A stretch of 64,000 bases of DNA. It comes from Cytophagales bacterium (GTDB taxonomy: Bacteria > Bacteroidota > Bacteroidia > Cytophagales > Cyclobacteriaceae). The position numbers and the translations under genes were made by a program. The notes under the pieces are model-generated. The model ran no database searches. It was not told where the DNA came from and worked only from the letters and a program-made list of their open reading frames with translations. This document shows positions 35,183-44,727 of the stretch, in pieces. The stretch covers positions 62,001-126,000 of the forward strand of contig JANYHI010000007.1 in assembly GCA_025359125.1 (NCBI GenBank). The letters are read 5' to 3'. Numbering within the stretch: position 1 is the first letter of the stretch; each line of letters opens with the position of its first letter.

Positions 35183-35557
35183 TTAAGATTGTTTGGCTCG
35201 TGCCACTACATCGTTGAATTCAATCGAAGCCATTTTAATGGAGTACAAAAGTAATCGTACTTCTTTTACGTGAACAGTTCCATCTGCTTCAGACATTTTG
35301 TAGAGATGTACGAAGGCGTCCAATTTTTGTTCGTCAGAACACCGATTGATATACTCAATGCCTAGTTGATAAATATCTCGGTCTTTCTTTTGGCGCACTT
35401 GGCTTGAAAATTCATCAAAGGTAGCTGCCGGAATGTTCTCGTTATCGCGAATTTTTAAAAGTTGCCTTTGTTCACTTTCATCCACCACTCCGTCTGCGCT
35501 AATCAACAAATGAACCAAATAAAGAAGCCCTAGGTGATAATCTTTTTGCGAATCCAT
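35183..35557 (-). CDS. TerB-like tellurite-resistance-family protein (124 aa)
   Basis: From the ATG at 35557 the product has 124 residues with a TerB-like helical fold: LLYLVHLLISADGVVDESE and KLDAFVHLYKMSEADGTVHVKEVRLLLYSIK. The frame runs upstream to 35701, but this extra 48 residues overlaps feoB and lacks TerB character. It is a close paralogue of the gene at 50296-50694, sharing the AFVHLY-E-D-TVH-x-EVR-LLYS motif. It lies downstream of feoB on the same strand and may be in that operon. Function in this clade is unknown. Confidence 0.8.
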   Translation of the reverse strand: MDSQKDYHLGLLYLVHLLISADGVVDESEQRQLLKIRDNENIPAATFDEFSSQVRQKKDRDIYQLGIEYINRCSDEQKLDAFVHLYKMSEADGTVHVKEVRLLLYSIKMASIEFNDVVARAKQS

Positions 35558-35616
35558 AGACAGTAAATATTGCTCTAATATAGAATAAAGAACAAAAATA
35601 AATTTGAAAATTTCAA

Positions 35617-37728
35617 TCAGAACATTACCTGATAAACTATGAAGGCCGATAGATACGCTAGCCCCGTCATGTAGGCGAGCTGTAGAAGCGGCCATTTCCA
35701 TCCTTTAGTTTCACGTTTTACAATGGCAAGCGTACTCATGCATTGCATCGCGAATGTATAAAAAATTAATAGCGACATGCCGACAGCAGGGGTGTAGCGA
35801 GGGCCACCTGTTTCAGGATTTATTTCGTTACGAAGTCTTTGTTTAATCGTGGGCTGATCTTCGGCACTGCCAATACTGTAAATCGTGGCGATAGTTCCTA
35901 CAAAAACTTCTCTTGCCGCAAAAGAGGTTACGAGTGCAATTCCAATTTTCCAATCAAAACCAAGCGGACGAATTAACGGCTCAATCCCTTTACCAAGTTT
36001 ACCAGCATACGAATGCTCCAGCTTATAAGAAGCTACTCTGTTTTCTATTTCGCCATCAGTTAAATTTAAACTGGCCGTTTGTTCATTCACTACTTTTTTA
36101 GCTCCATTCATTTCATCAATTGGGCCATAGCTGGCCAGCACCCAAAGAATAACGGAGATAGCAAGAATAACGCGGCCTGCCTCAAAAACAAATGCTTTCG
36201 TTTTTTCTACAATGGTGTAGCCAACATTTGCCCATCGTGGCATTCGGTAAGTAGGCAGCTCCATTATTAAAAAACTACGCTCAGTAGTTTTAATAATAAA
36301 TTTCATCCCCCATGCAGAAAGTATCGCGGCTAAAAATCCGAGCAGATACAACCCCATCAGCACTAACCCTTGATAATTAAAGAAACCTAGAACTTTTGTG
36401 TCTGGTATGATCAGTGCCACTAGTATTGTAAAAACAGGAAGTCGCGCAGAGCAACTCATAAAAGGAGTAACAAAGATGGTGATCAATCTTTCCTTCCAAT
36501 TATCTATTGTGCGCGTAGCCATGATGGCCGGAATGGCGCAAGCCCAACCCGACATTAAGGGCACTACACTTTTCCCGTTCAAGCCAAATTTTCGCATCAC
36601 TTTATCCATCAGAAAAACTACGCGAGCCATGTAACCACTCTCTTCTAAAATGGCAATGAAGGCAAATAAGATAGCAATCTGTGGAATGAAAATTACAATG
36701 CCGCCTATACCAGGCACAATGCCTTGTGATATCAATTCAAAGAATGGCCCTGCGGGCAATTCTTTCGAAAGCACATTGCTTAATTGTGCAAACGAAGAAT
36801 CAATAAAATCCATAGGAATCTGCGCCCACGCAAAAATTGCCTGAAAGATGAGGAAGAGCACAGCAAAGAAAATTACATAACCGCCTACTTTGTGTGTAAG
36901 CACTTTGTCAATTCCGTGCGATACTCTTTTCCAATCGCGGTGCGAAGGTTTTACAATAGCAGTATTCAGTAGCTCTTGAATAAAGCCATATCGCATTACA
37001 GTTTCTGCGCCCTGGTATTTATGCGGAAAGAATTCATGTTCTTTGGCTATCGATCGGATGTAGTGGCGCTGTTCTTCATTTAAGAAAACCAGATTATCTG
37101 CCTGTTGTAAAAAATGATAGGCTTCATAATCAGTAGTAAGATTAAAATGATTCTTAATTTTAGAAATCACCCCTTTAATTTCTTCGCTAATCTGAAATAC
37201 AGATTTCTTAGACGCGTGCAGAGGTGCTGCCATTGCTCGCTTTAGTTCAAAGATGCCGTGTCCCTTTCTGGCATTGATCATTACCACGGGCATGTCTAAT
37301 GATGATGAGAGTTTTTTTACATCTATACTTAATCCTGATTTTGCCGCAAGATCCATCATGTTGAGCGCTACAATGGTTGGAATTTTTAAATCGATTAACT
37401 GGGTGAGTAGCAGCAGACAGTTTTTTAGATTGGTAGCATCGGCAATTAATATAACCTTGTCGGGATAGAGTTCACTTTTTTTATCTGAGAAAATTTCTGT
37501 TACAATTTTTTCATCGAGCGTGCGCGGGTACAAGCTATAAATTCCGGGCAGGTCAATTATTTCAGCATTTGTGTGGCTATCGAGTTGACAAAAACCAATG
37601 CGCTTATCAACCGTTACGCCCGGAAAGTTTCCTATTTTTTGATTGAGCCCAGTCAGGTGATTAAAAAGTGATGACTTACCTGCATTCGGTTTGCCTGTAA
37701 GCGCAATTTTGATTCTGCCTTGATCCAT
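35617..37728 (-). CDS. feoB: Ferrous iron transport protein B
   Basis: The 703-residue product is FeoB: an N-terminal G domain (GKPNAGKSS for P-loop, DLPGIYSL for G3, NMMD for G4), a helical inhibitory region, then a large membrane domain with two Gate motifs and the characteristic CAIPAIMATRT. It imports Fe(II) across the inner membrane. feoA stops one base before this start, so the pair is translationally coupled. No fused C-terminal FeoC-like module is seen. Confidence 0.97.
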   Translation of the reverse strand: MDQGRIKIALTGKPNAGKSSLFNHLTGLNQKIGNFPGVTVDKRIGFCQLDSHTNAEIIDLPGIYSLYPRTLDEKIVTEIFSDKKSELYPDKVILIADATNLKNCLLLLTQLIDLKIPTIVALNMMDLAAKSGLSIDVKKLSSSLDMPVVMINARKGHGIFELKRAMAAPLHASKKSVFQISEEIKGVISKIKNHFNLTTDYEAYHFLQQADNLVFLNEEQRHYIRSIAKEHEFFPHKYQGAETVMRYGFIQELLNTAIVKPSHRDWKRVSHGIDKVLTHKVGGYVIFFAVLFLIFQAIFAWAQIPMDFIDSSFAQLSNVLSKELPAGPFFELISQGIVPGIGGIVIFIPQIAILFAFIAILEESGYMARVVFLMDKVMRKFGLNGKSVVPLMSGWACAIPAIMATRTIDNWKERLITIFVTPFMSCSARLPVFTILVALIIPDTKVLGFFNYQGLVLMGLYLLGFLAAILSAWGMKFIIKTTERSFLIMELPTYRMPRWANVGYTIVEKTKAFVFEAGRVILAISVILWVLASYGPIDEMNGAKKVVNEQTASLNLTDGEIENRVASYKLEHSYAGKLGKGIEPLIRPLGFDWKIGIALVTSFAAREVFVGTIATIYSIGSAEDQPTIKQRLRNEINPETGGPRYTPAVGMSLLIFYTFAMQCMSTLAIVKRETKGWKWPLLQLAYMTGLAYLSAFIVYQVMF

Positions 37729-37953
37729 TTAATTGATGATTGAAATAGTGGAGGCTTCGTTTATGCGCAACGATAAATCAACATCAGAAACGCTCACACA
37801 GACAGGGTCGCCAAAGGGCGCAGAAAAATTGAATCGAATAGCAGTGCCTGGCAATAATCCCATTTCCAAGAGCTTTAAGCCGATTTGTTCGTCCGAAAAG
37901 CCCGCAATAATTGCCGTTTCTCCCGGTAACATTTCCGCTACATTCTTAGCCAT
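37729..37953 (-). CDS. feoA: Ferrous iron transport protein A (FeoA)
   Basis: The 74-residue protein is a single SH3-like FeoA domain with the hallmark LLEMGLLPGTAIRF and GDPVCVSV. It modulates FeoB. Its stop codon directly abuts the feoB start. A -7-like box with a -33 TTG at the right spacing lies upstream. Confidence 0.95.
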   Translation of the reverse strand: MAKNVAEMLPGETAIIAGFSDEQIGLKLLEMGLLPGTAIRFNFSAPFGDPVCVSVSDVDLSLRINEASTISIIN

Positions 37954-37980
37954 CGTTATTTAGACTGATTTTAAATTGTG

Positions 37981-38011
37981 CGAATATATGAGGGCAATTC
38001 TTCCTAAACAA
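37981..38011 (-). promoter_or_regulatory. Candidate feoAB promoter
   Basis: On the minus strand TTG (38011-38009) is separated by 20 bases from TATATTCG (37988-37981), which suits the Bacteroidota -33/-7 layout. The -7 box differs from TAnnTTTG at one base. It ends 27 bases before the feoA ATG. No Fur-box could be defined by eye. Confidence 0.4.
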
Positions 38012-38039
38012 TGATTAGGGTCAGTTTCTAAATTTGAAA

Positions 38040-39038
38040 TTATTCCGGTCTGTACTTCGATCCTTTAAAGATCAACTGGGCATCAGAAATCTTCATTAAC
38101 TCGGGCAATGTTAATTTTGAATTACGCTTTTTGTATGCATCTACAATTTGCCAGCCCACCCACATACCAATTCTGCCGGGGCATTGATCCCCCACCTCAA
38201 TTGTTTTAGGTCTTTCAGAAATATATTTTTGTTTGGTCTGCTGCGAAGTGTTAAAGAAAACTTCATCCGCCACTAGGCGTTTCCAAATCATATCTTGATT
38301 TGTGAGCGCGCCAGAAATTTCTTCGGCAGAGTAGCCAATGAAAACACTATCGGCCACACAGGGCAACATTTGCTTAGCGAAGTGATAGGCCTTGCCGTAT
38401 GCAAGCATGTCTGCTAAAACTGTTTTGTCTTGCGGATTCACCAAATTAATTCGGCTGTCAATGCCATATAAGAGCATGGCTGAAGGAACGACAAAGTCTT
38501 TAGTGTACCGCTTCAACATGTATTCGTACATATTAGGGCGATATTTTGCTTTGCTTCCTAAAAAATAATCTAACCCAACAATGATGAGAGAATCGCTGAC
38601 GAACAAATCACTTTCTAATCCGGTAATAACTGTTTCTATTCTTGGAATCTGAATCTGTGGATAATAATATTTTAGATTGGTAAATGCCTGCGTAAATTCT
38701 TTTTTTAATTCAGCACCATTGCCAAAAACATTTTTAGTTTCGATTAGCAGCGTATCAAAAGCAGGAGTGGTGAAGCGATGAAATAATTCATTTATGAATG
38801 CAGAATCACTCGGGTAGCCGGGGCGATTGAAAAACACATCGCGCATCACCGTATGGCGCGTGAAGAAATCGATCAGTTGCTGTTTGCTTTTTATCGAGAG
38901 AATGGAATCTTCCAATGATTGAACATCTAATTGTATTTTGATAGAAGATGTTTCGGGTTGAAAGGCGCACTCTTCTTTGGTAGTATTACAAGCCGTAAAA
39001 AAGATAAGTGCCGTTACGAATGATAAAAGTTGCTTCAT
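38040..39038 (-). CDS. gldB: Gliding motility lipoprotein GldB
   Basis: The 332-residue product begins with a lipobox (FVTALIFFTAC) and shows GldB features along its length: KYYYPQIQIPRIETVITGL, LIIVGLDYFLGSKAKY and a C-terminal CPGRIGMWVGWQIVDAY...GSKYRPE. GldB is one of the lipoproteins required for gliding and T9SS function in flavobacteria. In this window it stands alone on the minus strand, away from gldD/gldE and the gldKL cluster; gldC, often next to it, is absent here. Confidence 0.9.
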   Translation of the reverse strand: MKQLLSFVTALIFFTACNTTKEECAFQPETSSIKIQLDVQSLEDSILSIKSKQQLIDFFTRHTVMRDVFFNRPGYPSDSAFINELFHRFTTPAFDTLLIETKNVFGNGAELKKEFTQAFTNLKYYYPQIQIPRIETVITGLESDLFVSDSLIIVGLDYFLGSKAKYRPNMYEYMLKRYTKDFVVPSAMLLYGIDSRINLVNPQDKTVLADMLAYGKAYHFAKQMLPCVADSVFIGYSAEEISGALTNQDMIWKRLVADEVFFNTSQQTKQKYISERPKTIEVGDQCPGRIGMWVGWQIVDAYKKRNSKLTLPELMKISDAQLIFKGSKYRPE

Positions 39039-39086
39039 GGTTTCAATTCTAACGCGAAGATGCTTAGAATTTTACAGAATTGTAAA

Positions 39087-39094
39087 CGAATATA
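39087..39094 (-). promoter_or_regulatory. Candidate -7 box for gldB
   Basis: TATATTCG on the minus strand, 48 bases before the gldB ATG; same variant as upstream of feoA. No -33 element seen. Confidence 0.25.
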
Positions 39095-39154
39095 ATTTCC
39101 TTCCATGGTTTAAATAGCATTAAAAAACCGACCTTCGTTTTATAATTATCTCTT

Positions 39155-39784
39155 GTGACAAAACTCAAACACATAGGCATTGCCGGCAACATAGGTTCGG
39201 GCAAAACTACTCTGGCCGAAAAATTAGCCAAGCACTATAACTGGCTTCCCTTATATGAATCGGTAGAGCACAATCCCTACTTGCGCGATTTTTATGACGA
39301 TATGACCAAATGGGCATTTCATCTTCAGATTTATTTTTTGAACAGTCGCTTTAATCAAGTGCGTCAAATCCGCGACAGCGAAAAGACGATTATTCAAGAC
39401 AGAACGATTTATGAAGACGCTCACATTTTTGCGGCAAATCTTCATAAGAGCGGGCATATTAACGAGCGCGATTACCAAAGCTATCTCGATATTTTTAACT
39501 CGATGATTAACTTTGTGCAACCACCTGACTTGTTGATTTACCTAAAAGCAGACATACCAAAACTCGTTCAGCAAATTCAAAAACGCAATCGCGATTTTGA
39601 ATTCAATATTAAATTGGAATATTTAAAAACGCTAAACGAGCATTACGAGAAATGGATTGGCAGCTACAAACACGGAAAACTTTTGGTGATTGATGTAAAC
39701 AAACTAGACTTTGTAGCCAACATCGAAGATTTTTCTACCATAGTTGGAAGAGTAGATTTAGAGTTGAATAGTTTGTTTGGGTAA
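39155..39784 (+). CDS. Deoxynucleoside kinase
   Basis: The 209-residue protein has a P-loop IAGNIGSGKTTL at its start, YESVEHNPYL and IQDRTIYEDAHIFA further on: the pattern of the deoxyguanosine/deoxyadenosine kinase family. It salvages deoxynucleosides. The frame begins with GTG at 39155 with the P-loop 8 residues in, as usual. Substrate specificity cannot be told from sequence. Confidence 0.92.
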   Translation: MTKLKHIGIAGNIGSGKTTLAEKLAKHYNWLPLYESVEHNPYLRDFYDDMTKWAFHLQIYFLNSRFNQVRQIRDSEKTIIQDRTIYEDAHIFAANLHKSGHINERDYQSYLDIFNSMINFVQPPDLLIYLKADIPKLVQQIQKRNRDFEFNIKLEYLKTLNEHYEKWIGSYKHGKLLVIDVNKLDFVANIEDFSTIVGRVDLELNSLFG

Positions 39785-39826
39785 CGCATTCCTTTGGCAA
39801 AAAAGTTTACTATCTTTATAAAGAAC

Positions 39827-40414
39827 ATGACAACTACATATCAAAATAGAAACTACACAGAGCAAGAATATCTTGAATTAGAAAGAAAATCTGATTATAA
39901 AAGCGAATTCTTTAAGGGAGAGATATTTGCGATGTCGGGAGCTTCTAACCTGCATAATGTGATTACAGTCAATCTCATTTCTTTGCTCGTTCAAAAATTG
40001 AGAGGCAAGAGCTGTCAGCCATATGGATCAGATATGCGAGTTCATACTCCTATCAATTCGCTTTACAGCTATCCTGATGTAAGTGTAGTGTGTGGCGAAA
40101 AAAAATTCTTGGATAATAAATTTGATACGCTCCTCAACCCTGTTTTTATTTGCGAAGTACTTTCAAAATCAACGGCAGATTACGATACAGGTGGGAAATT
40201 TATGCGATACCGTTCCATTGAATCCCTAAAAGAGTATTGGGTATTATCTTCTTTGGAATACAGATTACAAAAATTTGTGAAACAAACTAATGCGAACTGG
40301 CTCTTATCAGAAACATTTGGTATGCAAGATTCTGTTGCCATTGAATCCCTTGGTATAGACGTTGCTCTAGCGGAAATTTATTTTGGAGTAGATTTTTTGA
40401 ATATGCAGCCTTAG
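39827..40414 (+). CDS. Uma2 family (DUF820) restriction-endonuclease-like protein
   Basis: Started at the ATG at 39827, the 195-residue product fits the Uma2/DUF820 family: YTEQEYLELERKSDYKSEFFKGEIFAMSGAS at the start, YPDVSVVCG in the middle (acidic residue) and ICEVLSKST (E-x-x-S type active site) with KEYWVLSS. These are PD-(D/E)xK fold proteins of unknown role, often expanded in cyanobacteria and some Bacteroidota. The TTG at 39794 gives a longer but less likely start. It ends 2 bases before the convergent pseudouridine synthase gene. Confidence 0.85.
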   Translation: MTTTYQNRNYTEQEYLELERKSDYKSEFFKGEIFAMSGASNLHNVITVNLISLLVQKLRGKSCQPYGSDMRVHTPINSLYSYPDVSVVCGEKKFLDNKFDTLLNPVFICEVLSKSTADYDTGGKFMRYRSIESLKEYWVLSSLEYRLQKFVKQTNANWLLSETFGMQDSVAIESLGIDVALAEIYFGVDFLNMQP

Positions 40415-40416
40415 TG

Positions 40417-41442
40417 CTAATGATTCTTCACATATCCTTCCCACTTCTCTAATACTTCTTTAAAGTCTGCGGGTAGCTCCGAATCGAATTGTAAAAATTT
40501 TCCTGTAGCCGGATGGATGAAGCCTAACGTTTTGGCATGCAGCGCTTGGCGCGGAATAATCTTAAAACAATTATCTACAAATTGTTTGTATTTGCTGAAT
40601 ACTGTTCCTTTTAACACTTCGTTTCCTCCGTAGGTAGCATCGTTAAATAAAGTGTAGCCAATAAATTTCATGTGCGCGCGTATTTGATGCGTTCGACCAG
40701 TTTCTAATTTACATTCCAATAACGAAACGTAGCGGAAGTCTTTTAATAATTTATAATGAGTGATGGCCGTTCTGCCCCAATCACCTTCTGGAAAAGCAAC
40801 TGTTATTCTTCTGTCTTTTAAACTGCGCCCAACATTTACATTAATGGTTCCTTCAGTAAGTTCGGGAACCCCCCACACAATGGCGTTATAGGTTCGTTCA
40901 ATGCTATGATCAAAAAATTGTTTGGCAAGAGATGTCATAGCCAATTCTGTTTTGGCAATTACCAATAGTCCGGATGTGTCTTTGTCAATACGATGGACTA
41001 ATCCAGGCCTTCCTTCATTCCCTTTCATTTCGGGCAGGTTTTGAAAATGATAGGTGAGTGCATTTACTAATGTGCCACTCCAATTTTGATAAGCCGGGTG
41101 AACGACCATACCCGCTTCTTTATTAACAACTAATAAGTGTTCATCTTCATAAACAATATTGAGCGGAATATTTTCTGGTTTTACATCCGTATCGCGTGGA
41201 GGCTGAGGAAGCGAAACGGTGACTACATCGAGCGGATGAATTTTATAACTTGGCTTGATTGCTTGTTCATTTACCTTTACAAACCCATCGCGAATACCGT
41301 TTTGGATTTTGTTGCGCGTAACATTAGGCAATCGATCCATCAAAAATTTGTCGATGCGCAGTAGGCTTTGCCCAGGGTCGGCAACTATGCGGTGGTGTTC
41401 AAATAAATCGTCTTCGTTATCATTTAAATCTTCTTCGATCAT
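40417..41442 (-). CDS. RluA-family pseudouridine synthase (RluD-like)
   Basis: From the ATG at 41442 the product has 341 residues: an N-terminal S4 RNA-binding domain (RIDKFLMDRLPNVTRNKIQNGIRDGFVKVN) and a catalytic domain with the HRIDKDTSGLLVIAK motif carrying the catalytic Asp. The GRTHQIRAHM motif is also present. The layout is that of RluD, which modifies helix 69 of 23S rRNA. A GTG at 41451 is a slightly longer alternative start. Confidence 0.9.
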   Translation of the reverse strand: MIEEDLNDNEDDLFEHHRIVADPGQSLLRIDKFLMDRLPNVTRNKIQNGIRDGFVKVNEQAIKPSYKIHPLDVVTVSLPQPPRDTDVKPENIPLNIVYEDEHLLVVNKEAGMVVHPAYQNWSGTLVNALTYHFQNLPEMKGNEGRPGLVHRIDKDTSGLLVIAKTELAMTSLAKQFFDHSIERTYNAIVWGVPELTEGTINVNVGRSLKDRRITVAFPEGDWGRTAITHYKLLKDFRYVSLLECKLETGRTHQIRAHMKFIGYTLFNDATYGGNEVLKGTVFSKYKQFVDNCFKIIPRQALHAKTLGFIHPATGKFLQFDSELPADFKEVLEKWEGYVKNH

Positions 41443-41549
41443 TAATTGCACGTCAAAATTTTTATAACCACTAGTTAAATCAATCCTTTAAGATGAAATT
41501 GATTAACTCTAGAACGTGTTTGATAAGATTCTATGCGAGCCTCTATTTT

Positions 41550-43727
41550 TTATCTGCTAATTAGAATTTGCTGGATACTCAGTTCTTGTCCCTTTAATAT
41601 GTGTAGATAATATAAGCCATTTTGCAAGTTACTTACGTCAAATACAATTTTGCCGTTTTCACTTTCTCTAGACATTAAGACCAAATTTAATGGGCTAAGC
41701 AATTTGACTGAAAAGTCTTCAACCTCACCAGATTTTAATTTTTCCACTAGATTTGCATCGGAAATTGCCAAACTCGACCCCGCTGACTCAATTGTCAAAT
41801 TATTCGATGTTGGATTTGGATAAACAGAAATTCTTTGTTGCTGTCCACCGCCTCCAATATTTATGATTAAGCTGTGGGTATAACTCGACCCACACAAATT
41901 ATTAGCAGAACAGTACAAAGTATAAGTTCCACTTATTGTAGAGGTTCGGATTCCCGGAGTTGAGGTATTCTCACCACTGATAAATGAAAATCCCGTTGGT
42001 AGTATCCAAGTATAAGATGTAGCACCCTCCACATAGTCAACCAAAAAGTTATATGTACAGCCCGCACATAGGGTTACGGGATCAATACTACGTTGGCCAC
42101 TAGGATAAATTACAGTTGAATTATTTGCAAGCGGAGCGCCTACAAATGTTTTTATGGTTAAAGGTTGAAAAGAGCCACACCCAGTACTAGTAGCGGTAAT
42201 TATAACACCTCCATTTAAATTGCTTGGACTTGTGGAAAGACCACTACTTGAGTTTATACTTAAAATAGAAGGGTCACTTGAAGACCAAGTTACGCTACCA
42301 GTTGCCTGAAATTGACCAGTGGAGGAGCAAATAAAATTGGAGCCTAATATAGATAAACCTGAAAGTCTTGCATCGGTTGTCATGGTATTAGTTCTACTAG
42401 GGTCTAACCAATTACTTAATCGTGTGCTACTTGTTCCATCGCCAGTCCATGAAATGTCAAACCTGCCTCCAAACTTAACTCTATTATCACAAGTTGGGTC
42501 AAGGGGTGCTGTGGGAGTAGGACCAGTACCAAAATGCTGGGCTATTATTCTATGATTTTGATCAAAATAAGGACCCCCTGAACTTCCGCCTTGAGTGGCC
42601 CCTAGATCTAAGTTTAAACGCCAACATTGAGCATTATTAAAAACATCAAAAACAGGAGCTTTATTATCTCTAGAAATCTTCATTACATCACCGACTGGAT
42701 GGTGAATAACGGTAGTTTGCTGTACGTTTGTGGTATTTCTAGACCAGCCTGCGGCAGTAATGCACAAGCTGGCAGGTGGAGGGGTATTCATCTGTACGAG
42801 ACAGAAATCACTTTTAGCGCTCCTTGCTTTTAATGTTGCGCCATTAAATGTGATGCCCTCAGCATTTTGTGTTGGTGTGCAGGTTGGACTCCAAGCCTGA
42901 AAAGTAAATTTCCATTCCGATGGGTCATTGTTTCCATCGTTGCTTACAAAACAATGATTAGCAGTAAGAATATATGGAATATCTAGATTAGAAGTATTAT
43001 TTATCAAAGCACCACTGCAGAAAGATGAACTTGCTCGATTTAGTATTAAGACAGTAGAGTTTCGTTCTTTTTCCCATCCAATGCCAAGCGCACACAAAAC
43101 ATTTATGTTGCAAGGTTCAGAGTTCCCAAAATTGTAAATACCGACCTCGGTTCTATAAATATCTTTGTATCCATAAGCTACACTAGAGATGTGGAGCCTG
43201 AGTTCTTCCCTACTGGGAATGGGTACTTTAAAATCCACGGTTAATTTTTCACCTTTGTAAACCCACGTGCCCCAAAAACCGTGATCGTTATTTTCCTTTT
43301 CGGTTACAGGACCAGAGATCATTTCACCGTTTTCACTATATATGTATAATTCGGATTGTTTTGGAAGTCTAAATTGATCAAAATTTGCACTGATAGATTT
43401 TGCCCCAGCCGCTACGATAGTATATTTACCGTGGGCATATCCATTGTCTTCAACCCATGCTGCCTCTTTAATCACATCAATGTCAACCTTTACTGGCTCA
43501 GCAAATTTAAATGGCTTTGCTTCCCCAATGCCATCTTCTTTGACTTCTTTTTCGAGGAGCATCTTAACATCTTTAGAGGGGATAAAGTGAGGCACTTTTT
43601 CCTTAAAACTCTTTCGGAATTTGCCTCTTGCATCTATGACCCTAGTACTATTAAAATTGGTGACTACTTGCGCATCTGCGAAATGGAGTACGATGAATAA
43701 CATCGCTAATAAAAAGATAATTCGCAT
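41550..43727 (-). CDS. Secreted trypsin-like serine protease with T9SS sorting domain
   Basis: From the ATG at 43727 the product has 725 residues: signal peptide (RIIFLLAMLFIVLHFADAQ), an N-terminal region of about 200 residues, a chymotrypsin-fold domain resembling lysyl endopeptidases with triad His258 (TANHCF), Asp307 (SDFCLV) and Ser383 (GGSSGGPYF), then an Ig/PKD-like region (about 450-640) and a T9SS type A C-terminal domain (about 650-725). It is probably a surface or extracellular protease. The propeptide-like N-terminal part suggests activation by processing. Confidence 0.9.
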   Translation of the reverse strand: MRIIFLLAMLFIVLHFADAQVVTNFNSTRVIDARGKFRKSFKEKVPHFIPSKDVKMLLEKEVKEDGIGEAKPFKFAEPVKVDIDVIKEAAWVEDNGYAHGKYTIVAAGAKSISANFDQFRLPKQSELYIYSENGEMISGPVTEKENNDHGFWGTWVYKGEKLTVDFKVPIPSREELRLHISSVAYGYKDIYRTEVGIYNFGNSEPCNINVLCALGIGWEKERNSTVLILNRASSSFCSGALINNTSNLDIPYILTANHCFVSNDGNNDPSEWKFTFQAWSPTCTPTQNAEGITFNGATLKARSAKSDFCLVQMNTPPPASLCITAAGWSRNTTNVQQTTVIHHPVGDVMKISRDNKAPVFDVFNNAQCWRLNLDLGATQGGSSGGPYFDQNHRIIAQHFGTGPTPTAPLDPTCDNRVKFGGRFDISWTGDGTSSTRLSNWLDPSRTNTMTTDARLSGLSILGSNFICSSTGQFQATGSVTWSSSDPSILSINSSSGLSTSPSNLNGGVIITATSTGCGSFQPLTIKTFVGAPLANNSTVIYPSGQRSIDPVTLCAGCTYNFLVDYVEGATSYTWILPTGFSFISGENTSTPGIRTSTISGTYTLYCSANNLCGSSYTHSLIINIGGGGQQQRISVYPNPTSNNLTIESAGSSLAISDANLVEKLKSGEVEDFSVKLLSPLNLVLMSRESENGKIVFDVSNLQNGLYYLHILKGQELSIQQILISR

Positions 43728-43755
43728 AGTCAAGGATAAGATTATAGCACTTAGA

Positions 43756-44169
43756 TTATTGGGTTTTAGTAGTAGGGCAAGCTGCAGATATGATCGATGT
43801 GATCCTTATATTGATTTTTGGAGGATTACCGACCTCACAAACACCATATTCAGGGTACCTGTTCTTCTCGTATGTGAAGTAAAATATTGAGTCTGAGGTA
43901 TTGGCTATTTTTCTCAAACCAATTCCATTGTTCAAAATTGTATGAGCCAATACTGTGTTTTTATATGTCTTAACAAGTGTTGTAAAATCTCCTCCGATCG
44001 CAGTATCGAATACCTGAATAACTGATAGGTCTGGATCTGGGGTACACCAAGGGTATAGAAATTTACCCTTGGTACACAGGATCACAGTAGTTGGGCTCTC
44101 TTTCTTGTCGCAGCTAAAAATAAATAGTACGAGATGACCCATATAAAGATACGTTATAAAAGTTCTCAT
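43756..44169 (-). CDS. Small lipoprotein, unknown function
   Basis: The ATG at 44169 gives 137 residues starting with a hydrophobic stretch and lipobox (LVLFIFSCDKKES). The rest is short, with several Cys and no recognised fold; it ends SAACPTTKTQ. It lies 28 bases upstream of the serine protease gene on the same strand, so the two may be co-transcribed. The reading frame extends upstream to 44220. Confidence 0.55.
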   Translation of the reverse strand: MRTFITYLYMGHLVLFIFSCDKKESPTTVILCTKGKFLYPWCTPDPDLSVIQVFDTAIGGDFTTLVKTYKNTVLAHTILNNGIGLRKIANTSDSIFYFTYEKNRYPEYGVCEVGNPPKINIRITSIISAACPTTKTQ

Positions 44170-44298
44170 GGCTGTAAATTTTAAGAACATCGAACAAGTT
44201 TCATTTTGTAAGTTAAGCATTTATTGCTTCTTATCAAACTCTTTTGAAAAAGCTCTGTGCTTAACAAAATTGAAATCGCCACATAGGAAAAGTGTTTC

Positions 44299-44646
44299 TT
44301 ACTTTTTCTTCTCTTTTAAAATATCATCAATGATGCTGTTGAATATAGACATGATTAAACTGAAGGCGAGCGCCCACCAAAAACCATTTACCGAAAAACC
44401 GGTTACGAAATGATCTACCAGTAAAATGATGATGGCATTGATCACCAATAAGAACAACCCCAGCGTCATTACGGTGATGGGGATGGTGAATAGAATTAAT
44501 AAAGGTTTGATGATGATATTGGCGATGGAAAGCACCAGCGCAGTTATCAAAGCAGTTTGATAGTCTGTTACATCTACACCCGGAAGCAAGTAGGCCGTGG
44601 CTAATACGGCTAGGCCGTTCAGAAAAAATCGTAGGATAAGGTTCAT
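44299..44646 (-). CDS. Phage holin family membrane protein (YvlD-like)
   Basis: The 115-residue product has four hydrophobic segments and the family's LLPGVDVTDYQTALITALVLSIAN near the start. It belongs to the 'phage holin family 4'/YvlD group of small inner-membrane proteins found across bacterial chromosomes; the name does not imply a prophage, and no phage genes are near. It ends in KEKKK. Confidence 0.88.
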   Translation of the reverse strand: MNLILRFFLNGLAVLATAYLLPGVDVTDYQTALITALVLSIANIIIKPLLILFTIPITVMTLGLFLLVINAIIILLVDHFVTGFSVNGFWWALAFSLIMSIFNSIIDDILKEKKK

Positions 44647-44727
44647 AAGATAAATTTGACTAGGTTAAAAATAATGAATTCAAAAGTATATTTAGAATTG
44701 ATGAGATCATAGCTACATTTGTTATTC

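Noticed and set aside
35558-35701. N-terminal extension of the TerB-like protein
   Set aside because: It overlaps feoB and lacks TerB-like sequence; the internal ATG gives the normal start.
39794-40414. Uma2 gene as a recent foreign insertion
   Set aside because: No flanking repeats or composition change are visible by eye, and it fits tightly between neighbours.
44299-44646. Holin-like gene as evidence for a prophage
   Set aside because: The family is common on chromosomes and no capsid, terminase, integrase or att-like repeats lie nearby.
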